A DNA stretch of 64,000 nt from Occultella glacieicola (GCF_004353825.1 NZ_SMNA01000001.1:372001-436000); one strand, 5' to 3'; numbered from the stretch's first letter, positions 1 to 7,833 are shown. The notes: generated by a model not told the origin, from the sequence alone. Made by a program: numbers and translations.

Positions 1-598
1 CGATGATCGACCACAGCCGCCAGCGCTTCTCACGCAACCGCTCGAACAGGTACCCGACCACGAGGACCTCCTCAAGGAGACCGTTCTTGAGGGCGGCGAG
101 GATCAGGATCGGGACCGCCCACCAGTACGGGTCGAGGGCCGAGGCCTGGACCGAGACGGTGATGCCGAGGGCGCGTCCGGCCAGGTACAGCCCGAGCCCG
201 GGGATGCCGATGATCGCTCCGAGGGCCAGGCCCCAGCCGAAGTCTCGACCGGGCCGGCTCAGGTCGAGGCCGATCCGCCGGAACGGGTTGCGGCCGGTGT
301 CGCTGAGCAGATAGAGCGCGAGGGCGACCGGGATCAGCGCGAACGTCAGGGAGAGCACCTGGTAGAGCAGATCCCAGTAGGGCCGCTCGGACAGCGGCGG
401 GTTGAGGGTGGCGGTCTGGTCCCCGAGGGGGCCGCGGGTGAGGCGGTCGAGGATGTTCACCACGGCATAGACGCCGGACCTGCCCAGGGACAGACCCATG
501 ACGATCCAGATCTCGACGGTCAGGCGTCGGGACCGGGCCCTGGCCGACGGCGCGGGTGCGGTCAGGGAGGGTGTCTCCGGTTCGCCCTGGGTCGCCAT
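1..598 (-). CDS. CPBP-family intramembrane metalloprotease, 3' part missing
   Basis: The reading frame starts at an ATG at 598 and runs off the left edge of the window, so only about 199 N-terminal residues are seen. A hydrophilic N-terminus is followed by several hydrophobic segments. Near the edge is the sequence LKNGLLEEVLVVGYLFERLR, which carries the paired glutamates (EE) of the first CPBP/Abi motif (EExxxR-like). The later His-containing motifs lie outside the window. CPBP proteins are membrane-embedded proteases or protease-like proteins (CAAX processing, bacteriocin self-immunity), but the substrate cannot be inferred here. The gene is divergent from the small HTH gene at 709, and the two share the dyad-rich spacer. 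Confidence 0.8.
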   Translation of the reverse strand, partial: MATQGEPETPSLTAPAPSARARSRRLTVEIWIVMGLSLGRSGVYAVVNILDRLTRGPLGDQTATLNPPLSERPYWDLLYQVLSLTFALIPVALALYLLSDTGRNPFRRIGLDLSRPGRDFGWGLALGAIIGIPGLGLYLAGRALGITVSVQASALDPYWWAVPILILAALKNGLLEEVLVVGYLFERLREKRWRLWSII

Positions 599-634
599 AC
601 GCCGGTTATAGCGCATCCACCTGCGCCGCAGCAG

Positions 635-680
635 GCGTCAAGAACGATTGACGCACCTGGCACCGTCAATGTAAATTGAC
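635..680. promoter_or_regulatory. Two tandem TTGAC/GTCAA dyads, candidate operator
   Basis: Two inverted repeats lie between the divergent CPBP and HTH genes. The first is GCGTCAA (635-641), 6 bases, TTGACGC (648-654). The second is GTCAAT (665-670), GTAA, ATTGAC (675-680). The half-sites share the core GTCAA/TTGAC. The arrangement suggests binding by a dimeric regulator, perhaps the small HTH protein encoded next to it, but this is inference. Confidence 0.55.
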
Positions 681-708
681 GGATATGAACGACTCGGAGG
701 TGAGGTCG

Positions 709-936
709 ATGAGTGCCCTGTCCGCCGCTGCCGAGGACGACGGCGACATCTTCGCCGGGCTCGCGGCGCTCGTGGAACTACGCCACCGGGCCGATGCCCG
801 CGAGGCGGTGCTCGTCCGCCGGGCCCGCAGCGAGGGGCTGACCTGGGCCGAGATCGCGGTCCTGCTCGGGGTCTCCAAGCAGGCCGTGCACAAGAAGTAC
901 GGCGGCTCGCGGTTCGAACGGCGGGGGCCCGCGTAG
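709..936 (+). CDS. Small helix-turn-helix protein, 75 aa
   Basis: A 75-residue protein whose second half, LTWAEIAVLLGVSKQAVHKK, is a clear helix-turn-helix. The N-terminal part is acidic, and there is no other domain. In-frame upstream starts exist (TTG 676, ATG 685, GTG 700), but ATG 709 is the only one with a good ribosome site: GGAGG at 696-700, 8 bases upstream. Similar short HTH proteins in actinomycetes are often encoded beside Clp-N-domain proteins. None is seen here, and the divergent neighbour is a CPBP protease. The paired GTCAA/TTGAC dyads just upstream make autoregulation plausible. The target genes are unknown. Confidence 0.75.
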   Translation: MSALSAAAEDDGDIFAGLAALVELRHRADAREAVLVRRARSEGLTWAEIAVLLGVSKQAVHKKYGGSRFERRGPA

Positions 937-1078
937 GTCGGCCTGCCGACGCGGCCAGGCCAACGGTCCGGAGCGACTCCACCGGTGAGGCAGACACTTC
1001 CGTCTGAAGAAGAACGTTCCATGGTGCTGATCGGACGGGAGGTTCTGCCTGACGACGGGAGGCTATGGCTCGCGCGGG

Positions 1079-1699
1079 TCAGCCCGCGGGAACGGCGTGC
1101 CCGCCGGTGAGGTCGACGAGGCGCGCCGCGACCAGGTCGAGATCGGCTCGGGCCGCCTCCCGGTCACGGGTGGGCAGCATGTCACCCCAGTGCGACAGGA
1201 ACGTGCCGCGCAGTTGCAGCATTCCGGTAGGTCGCGCGAACAGCCACCAGTGCAGGTGCTCCTGGCCGTCGCCCCACCGGGCCACCTGGATCCGTGGTAC
1301 GTCGAGGACATCGCAGGCGGCCCGCTCGATCGCGGTCAACAGCTCGCCCATCCGCGCGGCGGTGGCCGGTCGGAGGTCGCGCAGGTCGGCATGCGCACGG
1401 GGCATCAGGAATGCGCCGAAGGGGAGGGACTGGGCCGCTTGGGGGACGCCGAGAAAGGCGTGCTCGTCGTGCCAGATCACATACGAGGGATCGAGGTGCG
1501 CAGCCGCAGCGCACATGAAGCAGTCCGCGCCGCCGGCGCCCTGACGGGTGGGCTCCTCGGCGGGTTCGACGATGGCGCGAGGCCGCAACTCGCCCTCGAA
1601 CGGCCAACTCGGCCAGTCCGCCCAGCCGAGCTCGCGGTATCCGGTCGCCTCGATCGTGGCACTCACACGCCGGAACCACTGCGCCGCCGACTCCGTCAC
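1079..1699 (-). CDS. HIT-superfamily protein (nucleotide hydrolase/transferase-like)
   Basis: A 206-residue protein with a GTG start at 1699. It has a Cys pair (CFMC) near residue 60, then YVIWHDEHAFLGVP and FLMPRAH, which match the HIT fold core, and near the C-terminus GDGQEHLHWWLFARP, the position of the HIT active-site loop. The loop has two histidines (HLHWW), whereas the classical HIT triad has three, so this is a divergent branch. HIT proteins hydrolyse or transfer nucleotidyl groups, with the middle His as nucleophile. The substrate is unknown. The gene starts 21 bases after the stop of the BNR-4 gene and is probably co-transcribed with it. Confidence 0.75.
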   Translation of the reverse strand: MTESAAQWFRRVSATIEATGYRELGWADWPSWPFEGELRPRAIVEPAEEPTRQGAGGADCFMCAAAAHLDPSYVIWHDEHAFLGVPQAAQSLPFGAFLMPRAHADLRDLRPATAARMGELLTAIERAACDVLDVPRIQVARWGDGQEHLHWWLFARPTGMLQLRGTFLSHWGDMLPTRDREAARADLDLVAARLVDLTGGHAVPAG

Positions 1700-1720
1700 G
1701 GCTCTCGCGCTCCCTCCGGC

Positions 1721-3004
1721 TCAGCGCTTCTCGATCAGGCCGACGACCTCGCAGGCGTAGTGCTGGGACGCCGTCATGGAACCACGGAACCACAGCACGG
1801 CGCGGGTGTCGGGGTCGCCCGGGACCACGATCGGGCGCAGGTTGTCGACGTCGGAGTTCTCGGTGACCGGCGTCCAGTCCCAGGACGCACCGCCGTCGGT
1901 GGTCCGGCCGTGGAAGATCTCGTGGTGGTCGAGCGCCGAGTCGTCGCGCGGGTCGATCGGGGTGGAGGCGTAGACCGAGTCCAGGTCGTAGGGGTCGATC
2001 GCGACCAGACCGGTGTAGTCCTCCTCGTGCGGGAGCAGAGCAGCGCCGGCCTTGGCGAGGTGGTGCACCTGCCAGGTTCCGCCGTCGAACGTGCCGTAGA
2101 AGAACCGGTGGTCGGAGAAGTCGCTGTTCTCCGGGTCGTCGCCGGCGCGGCCGGTGAGGATCGCCACGATCCGGCCGTCCGGCGCGCGGCGGAGGTCCGT
2201 GGTCCAGGCGTGCGTGATCGTGGCCCCCGCGAACTCCGAGCCGGCGGCCAGGATCGTGGTCAGCTCGACCTGGGACGGTGCCTGCTCGTCGAGGACCGGT
2301 CCGCCCACGACGGTGCCGTCACTGGCGTGCAGCGCGCCACCGGAGATGTACCCGTGGTAGATCGAGTTGTTGTAGTCGCGCGGGTGGTGGTCGGTGGTGA
2401 TCAGGTCGATCCGGTCGGTGCCGTTGCTGGCGTAACGGGTGTAGCCATTGACGTAGCCGATCTTGGGGCGGGTGAAGAGCTTGCCGCCGAAGTCGAACGT
2501 GGTGCCGTCATCGGTGGAGACCAGGATCGACGGGTCGTCGTTGATCGCACGCGCGAAGTTGTAGAGCCGGCCCTCGTCGCTGAGGTGGTGCAGGTTGGAG
2601 TAGGTGACCCCGCGCCCGTCGGTGAGGTCGGTCCAGTCGAAGGTCTGCTCGGGCTGCCAGGAGGTCGCGTCGTGCGCCTCGGTCGAGATCCGCCACCGGG
2701 TCAGGTTGTCGGTCTTGTGCTTGGTGTACATGGCCAGGTAGCGCCCGTCCGGGCGGATGAACAGGGCCGCCGTGTTGTGGTCGTCGGCCTCCAGTCGTTC
2801 GTGGAGCACGACCACCTCGGTGGTGCCCGTGGACAGGTCCACGACCGCGAGTTCCACATGGCCCGCGCGGTCCTCGCCGCCCGGGCCCTCCGGGGCCGGG
2901 ATCGAACCCACCAGGAGCGTGTTCGTGACCGGGTCGATGAGAGCGCGCTCGTCCTGGAACCAGCACCACGCGCCGTTGTCGTTGATGAGTTGCACCGTCG
3001 CCAT
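1721..3004 (-). CDS. BNR-4 repeat protein (sialidase-like beta-propeller)
   Basis: A 427-residue protein without a signal peptide. The N-terminus, LINDNGAWCWFQDERALIDP, is typical of the BNR-4 family, a beta-propeller fold found in sialidase-like and polysaccharide-lyase-like proteins. Further Asp-box-like stretches follow, such as VSTDDGTTFDFGG and TTDGGASWDWTP. The ATG at 3004 is preceded by AGGATCAGGG and was chosen although the frame stays open far upstream, because the upstream residues are Pro/Arg/Gly-rich shadow translation. It probably acts on or binds a plant or cell-surface glycan, but the substrate cannot be told. The HIT-family gene follows 21 bases downstream. Confidence 0.8.
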   Translation of the reverse strand: MATVQLINDNGAWCWFQDERALIDPVTNTLLVGSIPAPEGPGGEDRAGHVELAVVDLSTGTTEVVVLHERLEADDHNTAALFIRPDGRYLAMYTKHKTDNLTRWRISTEAHDATSWQPEQTFDWTDLTDGRGVTYSNLHHLSDEGRLYNFARAINDDPSILVSTDDGTTFDFGGKLFTRPKIGYVNGYTRYASNGTDRIDLITTDHHPRDYNNSIYHGYISGGALHASDGTVVGGPVLDEQAPSQVELTTILAAGSEFAGATITHAWTTDLRRAPDGRIVAILTGRAGDDPENSDFSDHRFFYGTFDGGTWQVHHLAKAGAALLPHEEDYTGLVAIDPYDLDSVYASTPIDPRDDSALDHHEIFHGRTTDGGASWDWTPVTENSDVDNLRPIVVPGDPDTRAVLWFRGSMTASQHYACEVVGLIEKR

Positions 3005-3139
3005 GAACCCTGATCCTGCCAGGTGGATAGCCCTTTCCGCACCTCGCCGGACAAGTCCGGCCGCCGGGTCCCTTGCGCAGCGACCGGAGTCGTGGCAGAG
3101 TACTTTGCAACACAAACCACTCTGTGAGGAGAGACCTGG

Positions 3140-3832
3140 ATGTCCGCCGACGAGCCCGATGGCCCGCGGGCCCACGAGGCCGATGTGGCCGGACGCGCCG
3201 ACGACGCACCGCCGTCGGACCCGGCGGCCGTCCTGGCGATGATCGCCGCGCAGCGCGCGTCGACGCGTAAGGGCGTCGAGCCGAACGGGCCGCTCCTCTT
3301 CGGGGCCTGGGGGGTCGCTTGGCTGATCGGCTACCTGGTCCTGTACGTCACCTACGACGAGACCCTCGGCCGGTCCACCGCCTGGGGGTTCGTGGTGTTC
3401 GGCCTCTTCCTGCTCGGTGCCCTGGCGTTCACCGCCGTGCATGTCGCGCGGCGAGCGTCCGGGGTGCGTGGGGCATCCGCCGCCGCCGGGGCGATGTACG
3501 GCTGGAGCTGGGTGATCGCATTCATGATGGCGTGCCTGCTGTTCGCCGGCCTGTCCCGAGCGGGTGCCTCGCCGGAGGTGATGGCGATCACGGCGAACGG
3601 GGTCAGCGCCCTGATCGTGGCGGTCATGTACATGGCCGGCGGTGCGCTCTGGCGGGTGTGGCGGATGTTCGCCCTCGGCGCCTGGATCGCGGTGGTCGCG
3701 GGCGCCGCCGCCCTGATCCCGCAGCCGGGCACCTACCTGGTCATGGCGCTCGCGGGTGGTGGTGGCTTCCTGGTGGCAGCGTTCGGCGACCTGCACCAGA
3801 CGAGGCGCCGCACCAAGCGGTCCGTGCCATGA
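3140..3832 (+). CDS. Integral membrane protein of unknown function, first gene of an ABC operon
   Basis: A 230-residue protein with a hydrophilic Asp/Pro/Ala-rich N-terminus of about 45 residues and then six or so hydrophobic segments. The ATG at 3140 is preceded by GAGGAGAG. The stop overlaps the ATG of the winged-helix regulator (ATGA), and the regulator in turn overlaps the ABC ATPase gene, so all four genes form one transcript. Membrane proteins of this kind next to a PF13601-type regulator are common in actinomycetes, but their role is not known to me. It may sense the condition that triggers the exporter. It has no recognisable catalytic motif. Confidence 0.8.
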   Translation: MSADEPDGPRAHEADVAGRADDAPPSDPAAVLAMIAAQRASTRKGVEPNGPLLFGAWGVAWLIGYLVLYVTYDETLGRSTAWGFVVFGLFLLGALAFTAVHVARRASGVRGASAAAGAMYGWSWVIAFMMACLLFAGLSRAGASPEVMAITANGVSALIVAVMYMAGGALWRVWRMFALGAWIAVVAGAAALIPQPGTYLVMALAGGGGFLVAAFGDLHQTRRRTKRSVP

Positions 3833-4131
3833 GCGAGATCGAGCTCGACCCCGTGATCCACGCCCAGGCCCGACTGCGGGTGGTCGCCACCCTGGCGACG
3901 CTCGACGAAGGTGACCGGCTGGCCTTCCCGAAACTCCAGAAGCTGCTCGAGATGACCGCGGGCAACCTCTCCACCCACCTGCGCAAGCTCGAGGAGGCCG
4001 ACTACGTGCTGATCGACAAGCGGTTCGAGGGTCGCAGCCCGGCCACCTACCTCGAGCTCACCAAGAAGGGTCGCCGGGCCTTCGAGAGTTATACCGAAAC
4101 CCTGGAAGCACTCCTGAGAGGAGCGCAGTGA
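3829..4131 (+). CDS. Winged-helix transcriptional regulator (MarR/ArsR-like, HTH_34 type)
   Basis: A 100-residue single-domain protein. The segment AFPKLQKLLEMTAGNLSTHL is the helix-turn-helix, and RSPATYLELTKKGRRAFESY is the wing and C-terminal helix, matching the short stand-alone winged-helix family PF13601. Its ATG overlaps the previous stop (ATGA at 3829-3832), and its own stop shares one base with the ATG of the ABC ATPase gene. A regulator between a membrane protein and an ABC transporter most likely controls this operon. No ligand-binding domain is present, so the signal may be bound at the dimer interface or relayed by the membrane protein. That is inference. Confidence 0.85.
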   Translation: MSEIELDPVIHAQARLRVVATLATLDEGDRLAFPKLQKLLEMTAGNLSTHLRKLEEADYVLIDKRFEGRSPATYLELTKKGRRAFESYTETLEALLRGAQ

Positions 4132-5042
4132 TGGAACCGATCGTCAGCGTCCGTGACGTCCGCCGCACCTTCGGCGACGTCGTCGCCCTGGACGGCGTGA
4201 GCCTCGACGTCCACCCCGGCGAGATCGTCGGTCTGCTCGGCCCGAACGGCGCCGGGAAGACCACGCTGTTGTCCCTGATCAACGGCCTCCGGAAGCCGGA
4301 CTCCGGCACCGTCCGGCTCTTCGGCGGCGACCCTCGCAGGGCCTCGTCGCGATTCGGGCTGGGCACCACTCCGCAGGAGACCGGGCTGCCCGCCACCCTG
4401 AAGGTCGGTGAGGTCATCGACTTCGTCGGCGGCCACTACAGCGACCCGATGGGCCGCGACGAGCTCCTCGACCGGTTCGATCTGCGAGACCTCGTGACCC
4501 GGCAGACCGGGGGCCTGTCCGGCGGTCAGAAGCGCCGACTCGCGGTGGCCCTCTCGCTGGTCGGTCGCCCGTCCCTCGTGCTCCTCGACGAGCCGACCAC
4601 CGGCCTGGATGTGGAGGGTCGCCGCGCCCTCTGGCAGGCCCTGCGTGACTACCACGCCGAAGGCTCGACGATCATCCTCACCAGTCACTATCTGGAAGAG
4701 GTCGAGGCGCTCGCCGAACGCGTCGTCGTGGTGGGCAGCGGCCGCATCCTCGCCGACGACCGTCTGGGCCAGGTCCTCGCCCACGTGAATGCCCGGCGGG
4801 TGAGCCTGTGCACCGGCGCAGCCGAGACCGACCTCGCCGCGCTGCCCACGGTGACCGCGGTGCAGACCGACGGCGACCGGGCCCATCTGCTCGTCTCCGA
4901 CTCCGACGCATTCGTCCGTGGCCTGGTGGCCTCCGGTACCGAGTTCTCCGGACTCGAGGTCCGCGGCGCTTCGCTCGAGGAGGCCTTCCTGTCCCTGACC
5001 GGCACAGCCGGCATGCCCGAGACCGAGGAGGTCGCAGCATGA
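4131..5042 (+). CDS. ABC transporter ATP-binding protein (exporter type)
   Basis: A 303-residue protein that hydrolyses ATP to drive transport through the permease encoded next. Walker A is GPNGAGKTT at residues 37-45, the signature LSGGQ at 129-133, and Walker B LVLLDEP at 149-155, followed by a C-terminal extension of about 90 residues typical of drug or Nod-factor type exporters (CcmA-like). The ATG at 4131 overlaps the regulator stop by one base, and GAGAGG lies about 10 bases upstream. A GTG at 4128 is an alternative start. It is translationally coupled on both sides. The substrate is unknown; drug, lipid or peptide export are all possible. Confidence 0.92.
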   Translation: MEPIVSVRDVRRTFGDVVALDGVSLDVHPGEIVGLLGPNGAGKTTLLSLINGLRKPDSGTVRLFGGDPRRASSRFGLGTTPQETGLPATLKVGEVIDFVGGHYSDPMGRDELLDRFDLRDLVTRQTGGLSGGQKRRLAVALSLVGRPSLVLLDEPTTGLDVEGRRALWQALRDYHAEGSTIILTSHYLEEVEALAERVVVVGSGRILADDRLGQVLAHVNARRVSLCTGAAETDLAALPTVTAVQTDGDRAHLLVSDSDAFVRGLVASGTEFSGLEVRGASLEEAFLSLTGTAGMPETEEVAA

Positions 5043-5842
5043 GCACCGCCACCGCACCGGCACCGATCGGGGCCACCCCCCGCCCCGGCCCGAGCCTGCC
5101 CAGCCTCGTCCTGCTGCACGCGAAGTTCTCCGTCCTGGAGACCATCCGGATCCCGATCGCCGTGGTCGGCAACCTGCTGTTCCCGACCCTGGCCATGGTC
5201 TTCTTCGTGGTCCCGAACGCGACGGTCGCCGACAATCCGGTGTTCGCGACCGCGGCCGTCGGGCAGCTGGCGATGTTCTCGGTGATGTCCACCTTCCTGT
5301 TCACGTTCGGCTCCGGGGTGGCCGAGGACCGGGCGCTCCCGTTCGACGGCTACGTGCGCACGCTGCCGGCCGGGGTGGCGCCGCGGATGCTCGGCCGGGT
5401 CCTGGCCGGCTGCCTGTTCGCGCTGGTGAGCCTGGTCCCGCTCGGCGTGGTGGGCGCGCTGCTCACCGCGGCCACCGCACCGCCCGCGACCGTGGTGCTC
5501 GCGGCGTTGATGGTGCTGGTGGTCGGCCTGCCGTTCCTGATGCTCGGCCTCGCGATCGGCTACCGGATGAGCAGCAAGGCGGCCATCGCCGTGGTCCAGG
5601 CGGTGCTGTTCCCGCTCGCGTTCGCCGGCGGTCTGTTCCTGCCCGCCGAGATGTTCCCGGCCTGGCTGAACGCCTTCTCCCAGGCCCTGCCCAGCCGCGC
5701 CGGACGAGACCTGCTGATCCAGGTGCTGACCGGCCAGGAGGCGTACTCGCTGGCGCTGCCGGTGCTCATCGCCTGGGGTCTGGTGTTCACGGCACTCGCC
5801 GTGCTGGCCTATCGCCGGGACGAGGGTCGTCGGTTCAACTGA
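5039..5842 (+). CDS. ABC-2 type transporter permease
   Basis: A 267-residue membrane protein, the transmembrane partner of the ATPase encoded just before (ATGA overlap at 5039-5042). It has six hydrophobic segments with the ABC-2 layout: the first follows HAKFSVLETIRIPIAVVGN, and the conserved region GGLFLPAEMFPAWLNAFSQ near residue 200 matches the G-x-x-x-P-xx-P-W motif of ABC-2 exporters. It is the last gene of the four-gene operon, and a strong GC hairpin follows at 5863-5895. With a single permease and a single ATPase, the working pump would be a homodimer of each. The substrate is unknown. Confidence 0.9.
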   Translation: MSTATAPAPIGATPRPGPSLPSLVLLHAKFSVLETIRIPIAVVGNLLFPTLAMVFFVVPNATVADNPVFATAAVGQLAMFSVMSTFLFTFGSGVAEDRALPFDGYVRTLPAGVAPRMLGRVLAGCLFALVSLVPLGVVGALLTAATAPPATVVLAALMVLVVGLPFLMLGLAIGYRMSSKAAIAVVQAVLFPLAFAGGLFLPAEMFPAWLNAFSQALPSRAGRDLLIQVLTGQEAYSLALPVLIAWGLVFTALAVLAYRRDEGRRFN

Positions 5843-5862
5843 GTGCGATGCCCGACGGCGAC

Positions 5863-5895
5863 GGCGGCCCGGACCGGAAAGGTCCGGGCCGTCTC
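5863..5895 (+). terminator. Rho-independent-like hairpin after the ABC operon
   Basis: A perfect 11-bp stem, CGGCCCGGACC (5865-5875) with GGTCCGGGCCG (5881-5891), closes a GGAAA loop and is followed by TCT. It lies 23 bases after the permease stop. There is no long T-tract, as is usual in high-GC actinomycetes. Confidence 0.7.
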
Positions 5896-6022
5896 GTGGT
5901 CGCGTCGGGCGCGAACGGCCAAGCGTCCGGTCGGGTCGGCTGGCGACCTGCCGGCCGGAACCGACGCCAGGTCTCGACGCTCCGTGATCTGCAGGGCCTG
6001 TGCCGGGTGAGAGAATGGGGCG

Positions 6023-6904
6023 ATGGGTCGCAAGGGGTCCGCGACCATCGGGCCGATCGTCGAGCGCACCATCCAGAAGGCGGTGGCGCGTGTGGTTCGG
6101 CGTGAGCGGGCGGTCCACACGCTGAGCGTCGACTCCGAGGTCGACCCCGAGCGCGCGGTGCACCGGCTGCGGGTGGCCGTGCGCAAGCTCCGGGCCATGC
6201 TGTCCGCGTTCGGGCCGTATCTCGACCGGGGTTTCTCCGGTCCGTTGCGCCGCAGGCTGTCGGAACTCTCCGACGTTCTCGCTGCGGTCCGCGACCTTGA
6301 CGTCCAGCTGGCCGCTCTGGACCGGGAGACGACGGCGTCCGCCGCGTTCGCCATGGAGGTGGCGCCGTTCCTCGACTCGCTCCGGCACCGTCGGGCCGAC
6401 GCGGTCCGCCGGCTCGAGGAGCACGTGGCCACGCCGGAGCACGCCGCGCTGATCGCCGACCTTCAGGTGGATCGGGTCCCGGTCCGTGATGGTGAGGTCA
6501 GGGCGCGCCGGGCGCTGCGCCGGCGCCTGCGCAAGGACTGGCGTCGGAGCCGGGACCGGATCGCCGCCGCCCACACAGGGTCGGGTTCCCTGCACGAGGT
6601 CCGCAAGTCCGTGAAGCGGTTGCGCTACCTCGCCGAGCTGGCCACCGACCCGCTCGGACGGCCGGCGAAACGGCTCGCCACCCAGGCCCGGCGGACGCAG
6701 GACCTCCTCGGAGCGCATCAGGACGCCACCGTTCTGGACGGGCTGGTGCGTACCTACGTCGCGGAGACCGGCGGCGCTCCGGGCACGACGTTCGCGCTCG
6801 GGCAGCTCGTCGGCCGAGCGCACGAACGGCGCGGCCGGATCGAGCAGGACTGGCCGCACCGGCGCGACCGGCTGCGCCACCGGGCCGAACAGCTCCTCGG
6901 CTGA
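6023..6904 (+). CDS. CHAD domain protein
   Basis: A 293-residue protein made almost entirely of a CHAD domain (conserved histidine alpha-helical domain). The key basic helices are RAVHRLRVAVRKLRAML near residue 45 and LHEVRKSVKRLRYLAEL near residue 195, each with the H-x-x-R-x-x-x-(K/R)-(K/R)-x-R pattern. CHAD domains bind polyphosphate and often associate with polyphosphate granules, sometimes next to a CYTH phosphatase domain. No CYTH domain is present here, but a Ppx/GppA gene lies 2.7 kb downstream. The ATG at 6023 is preceded by GAGAAT 6 bases upstream and no ribosome site, suggesting a leaderless message. Confidence 0.88.
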   Translation: MGRKGSATIGPIVERTIQKAVARVVRRERAVHTLSVDSEVDPERAVHRLRVAVRKLRAMLSAFGPYLDRGFSGPLRRRLSELSDVLAAVRDLDVQLAALDRETTASAAFAMEVAPFLDSLRHRRADAVRRLEEHVATPEHAALIADLQVDRVPVRDGEVRARRALRRRLRKDWRRSRDRIAAAHTGSGSLHEVRKSVKRLRYLAELATDPLGRPAKRLATQARRTQDLLGAHQDATVLDGLVRTYVAETGGAPGTTFALGQLVGRAHERRGRIEQDWPHRRDRLRHRAEQLLG

Positions 6905-6943
6905 CGGGCCCGAACCTCTCGGCCCGACGGGTCCGACGTTCGC

Positions 6944-6964
6944 CTTGAGCGAAGGTGACTCAAC
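6944..6964. promoter_or_regulatory. HAIR element, HspR binding site
   Basis: CTTGAGC (6944-6950), 7 bases, ACTCAAC (6958-6964) matches the known HAIR consensus CTTGAGT-N7-ACTCAAG with one change in each arm. It sits 86 bases before the hsp20 start codon. HspR is the heat-shock repressor of actinomycetes that binds such sites at dnaK, clpB and hsp20 promoters. The hspR gene itself is not in this window. Confidence 0.85.
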
Positions 6965-7050
6965 CTCGGGAACGATCCTCCGCCGTCGGTGGTTGGAGCA
7001 GTCATCAGGGACCGGCGTAGGGCCGGGCCCAGCCAGACGAGGAGATAGAC

Positions 7051-7509
7051 ATGGCTCTCACCTTCGACCCCTTCCGCGAGGCGGACCGGCTCGCCCACCG
7101 CACGTCGCCCCGGGTGCCCCGGTGGATGCCGATGGACCTGCACCGCAGCGGTGACACGTTCGTCGTCGACATCGACCTGCCCGGCGTCGCGCCGGAGAGC
7201 ATCGACCTGGACGTGGACGGCAACACCCTGACCGTCCAGGCCGAACGCGGCTCCAGCCTCGGCGACGGGGAGCGCTGGATCGCCAAGGAGCGGGCGACCG
7301 GAACCTACCGCCGCCAGCTCAGCCTCGGCGACGGGCTGGACGTGGACGCGATCCGGGCCGACTACGCCCACGGCGTGCTGACCCTGACCATCCCGGTGGC
7401 GGAGCAGGCAAAGCCCCGCAAGATCGAGGTGCGGACCACGAAGCCGGCGATCGCCTCGACCGAGGTCCCGGTCGACGGCGCGGACGACCACGAGGTCGCC
7501 GCCGCCTGA
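7051..7509 (+). CDS. Hsp20/alpha-crystallin small heat-shock protein
   Basis: A 152-residue cytoplasmic holdase chaperone that binds unfolding proteins without ATP. After a short N-terminal arm, the alpha-crystallin domain runs from about residue 28 (MDLHRSGDTFVVDIDLPGV) to about 130 and includes the conserved GVLTLTIPVAE end motif. The C-terminal tail is acidic (about 20 residues), and the usual I-x-I anchor is not obvious. The ATG at 7051 follows AGGAGAT at a good distance. The HAIR element upstream implies repression by HspR and induction by heat. A 25-bp hairpin follows the gene. Confidence 0.93.
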   Translation: MALTFDPFREADRLAHRTSPRVPRWMPMDLHRSGDTFVVDIDLPGVAPESIDLDVDGNTLTVQAERGSSLGDGERWIAKERATGTYRRQLSLGDGLDVDAIRADYAHGVLTLTIPVAEQAKPRKIEVRTTKPAIASTEVPVDGADDHEVAAA

Positions 7510-7540
7510 TCCGCGGACCCGGTGGTGACGACGGGTCGCC

Positions 7541-7595
7541 ACCGATGCGAACGGGCCCCGACCGCTACTTGCGGTCGGGGCCCGTTCGCATCGGT
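7541..7595. terminator. Perfect 25-bp hairpin, bidirectional terminator
   Basis: The arm at 7541-7565 is perfectly complementary to the arm at 7571-7595, with loop TACTT. It lies between the 3' ends of two convergent genes (hsp20 and copZ), so it can stop transcription from both sides. No T-tract is present on either strand. Confidence 0.85.
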
Positions 7596-7605
7596 GAGGT
7601 CACCG

Positions 7606-7833
7606 TCAGTCGTGGATCGCCACCACGTCGTAGCCGGCCTCGTCCACGGCGGCGCGGATCGCGGCCTCGTTCAGGTCCACGTTCGAGACGACCGTGACGG
7701 GCGAGGGTTCGCCCGTGCGCAGTTCCACGGTGACGTCGAGCACGCCGTCGACGCGCTCGAGTTCCTCGGTGACATGGGCGACGCAGTTCGCGCAGGTCAT
7801 GCCGGCGACGTCGATCGTGGTGGTGCGGTCCAT
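7606..7833 (-). CDS. copZ: Copper chaperone, heavy-metal-associated domain protein
   Basis: A 75-residue single HMA domain. The metal-binding motif GMTCANC has cysteines at residues 14 and 17, followed by the ferredoxin-like beta-alpha-beta-beta-alpha-beta pattern and the C-terminal AGYDVV typical of CopZ. It binds Cu(I) in the cytoplasm and hands it to a P-type exporter. It lies 42 bases after the csoR stop on the same strand, so the order is csoR-copZ under one CsoR-controlled promoter. The CopA-type ATPase normally found with these genes is not in the window. Confidence 0.9.
   Translation of the reverse strand: MDRTTTIDVAGMTCANCVAHVTEELERVDGVLDVTVELRTGEPSPVTVVSNVDLNEAAIRAAVDEAGYDVVAIHD

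Noticed and set aside
991-1006. Short hairpin CAGAC-N6-GTCTG between the HTH and HIT genes
   Set aside because: Only five base pairs and no context, which could arise by chance.
1097-3013. 638-codon plus-strand frame opposite the HIT and BNR-4 genes
   Set aside because: It is a shadow of the minus-strand genes: the composition is Arg/Val/Gly-rich without a recognisable motif, and it lacks a ribosome site.
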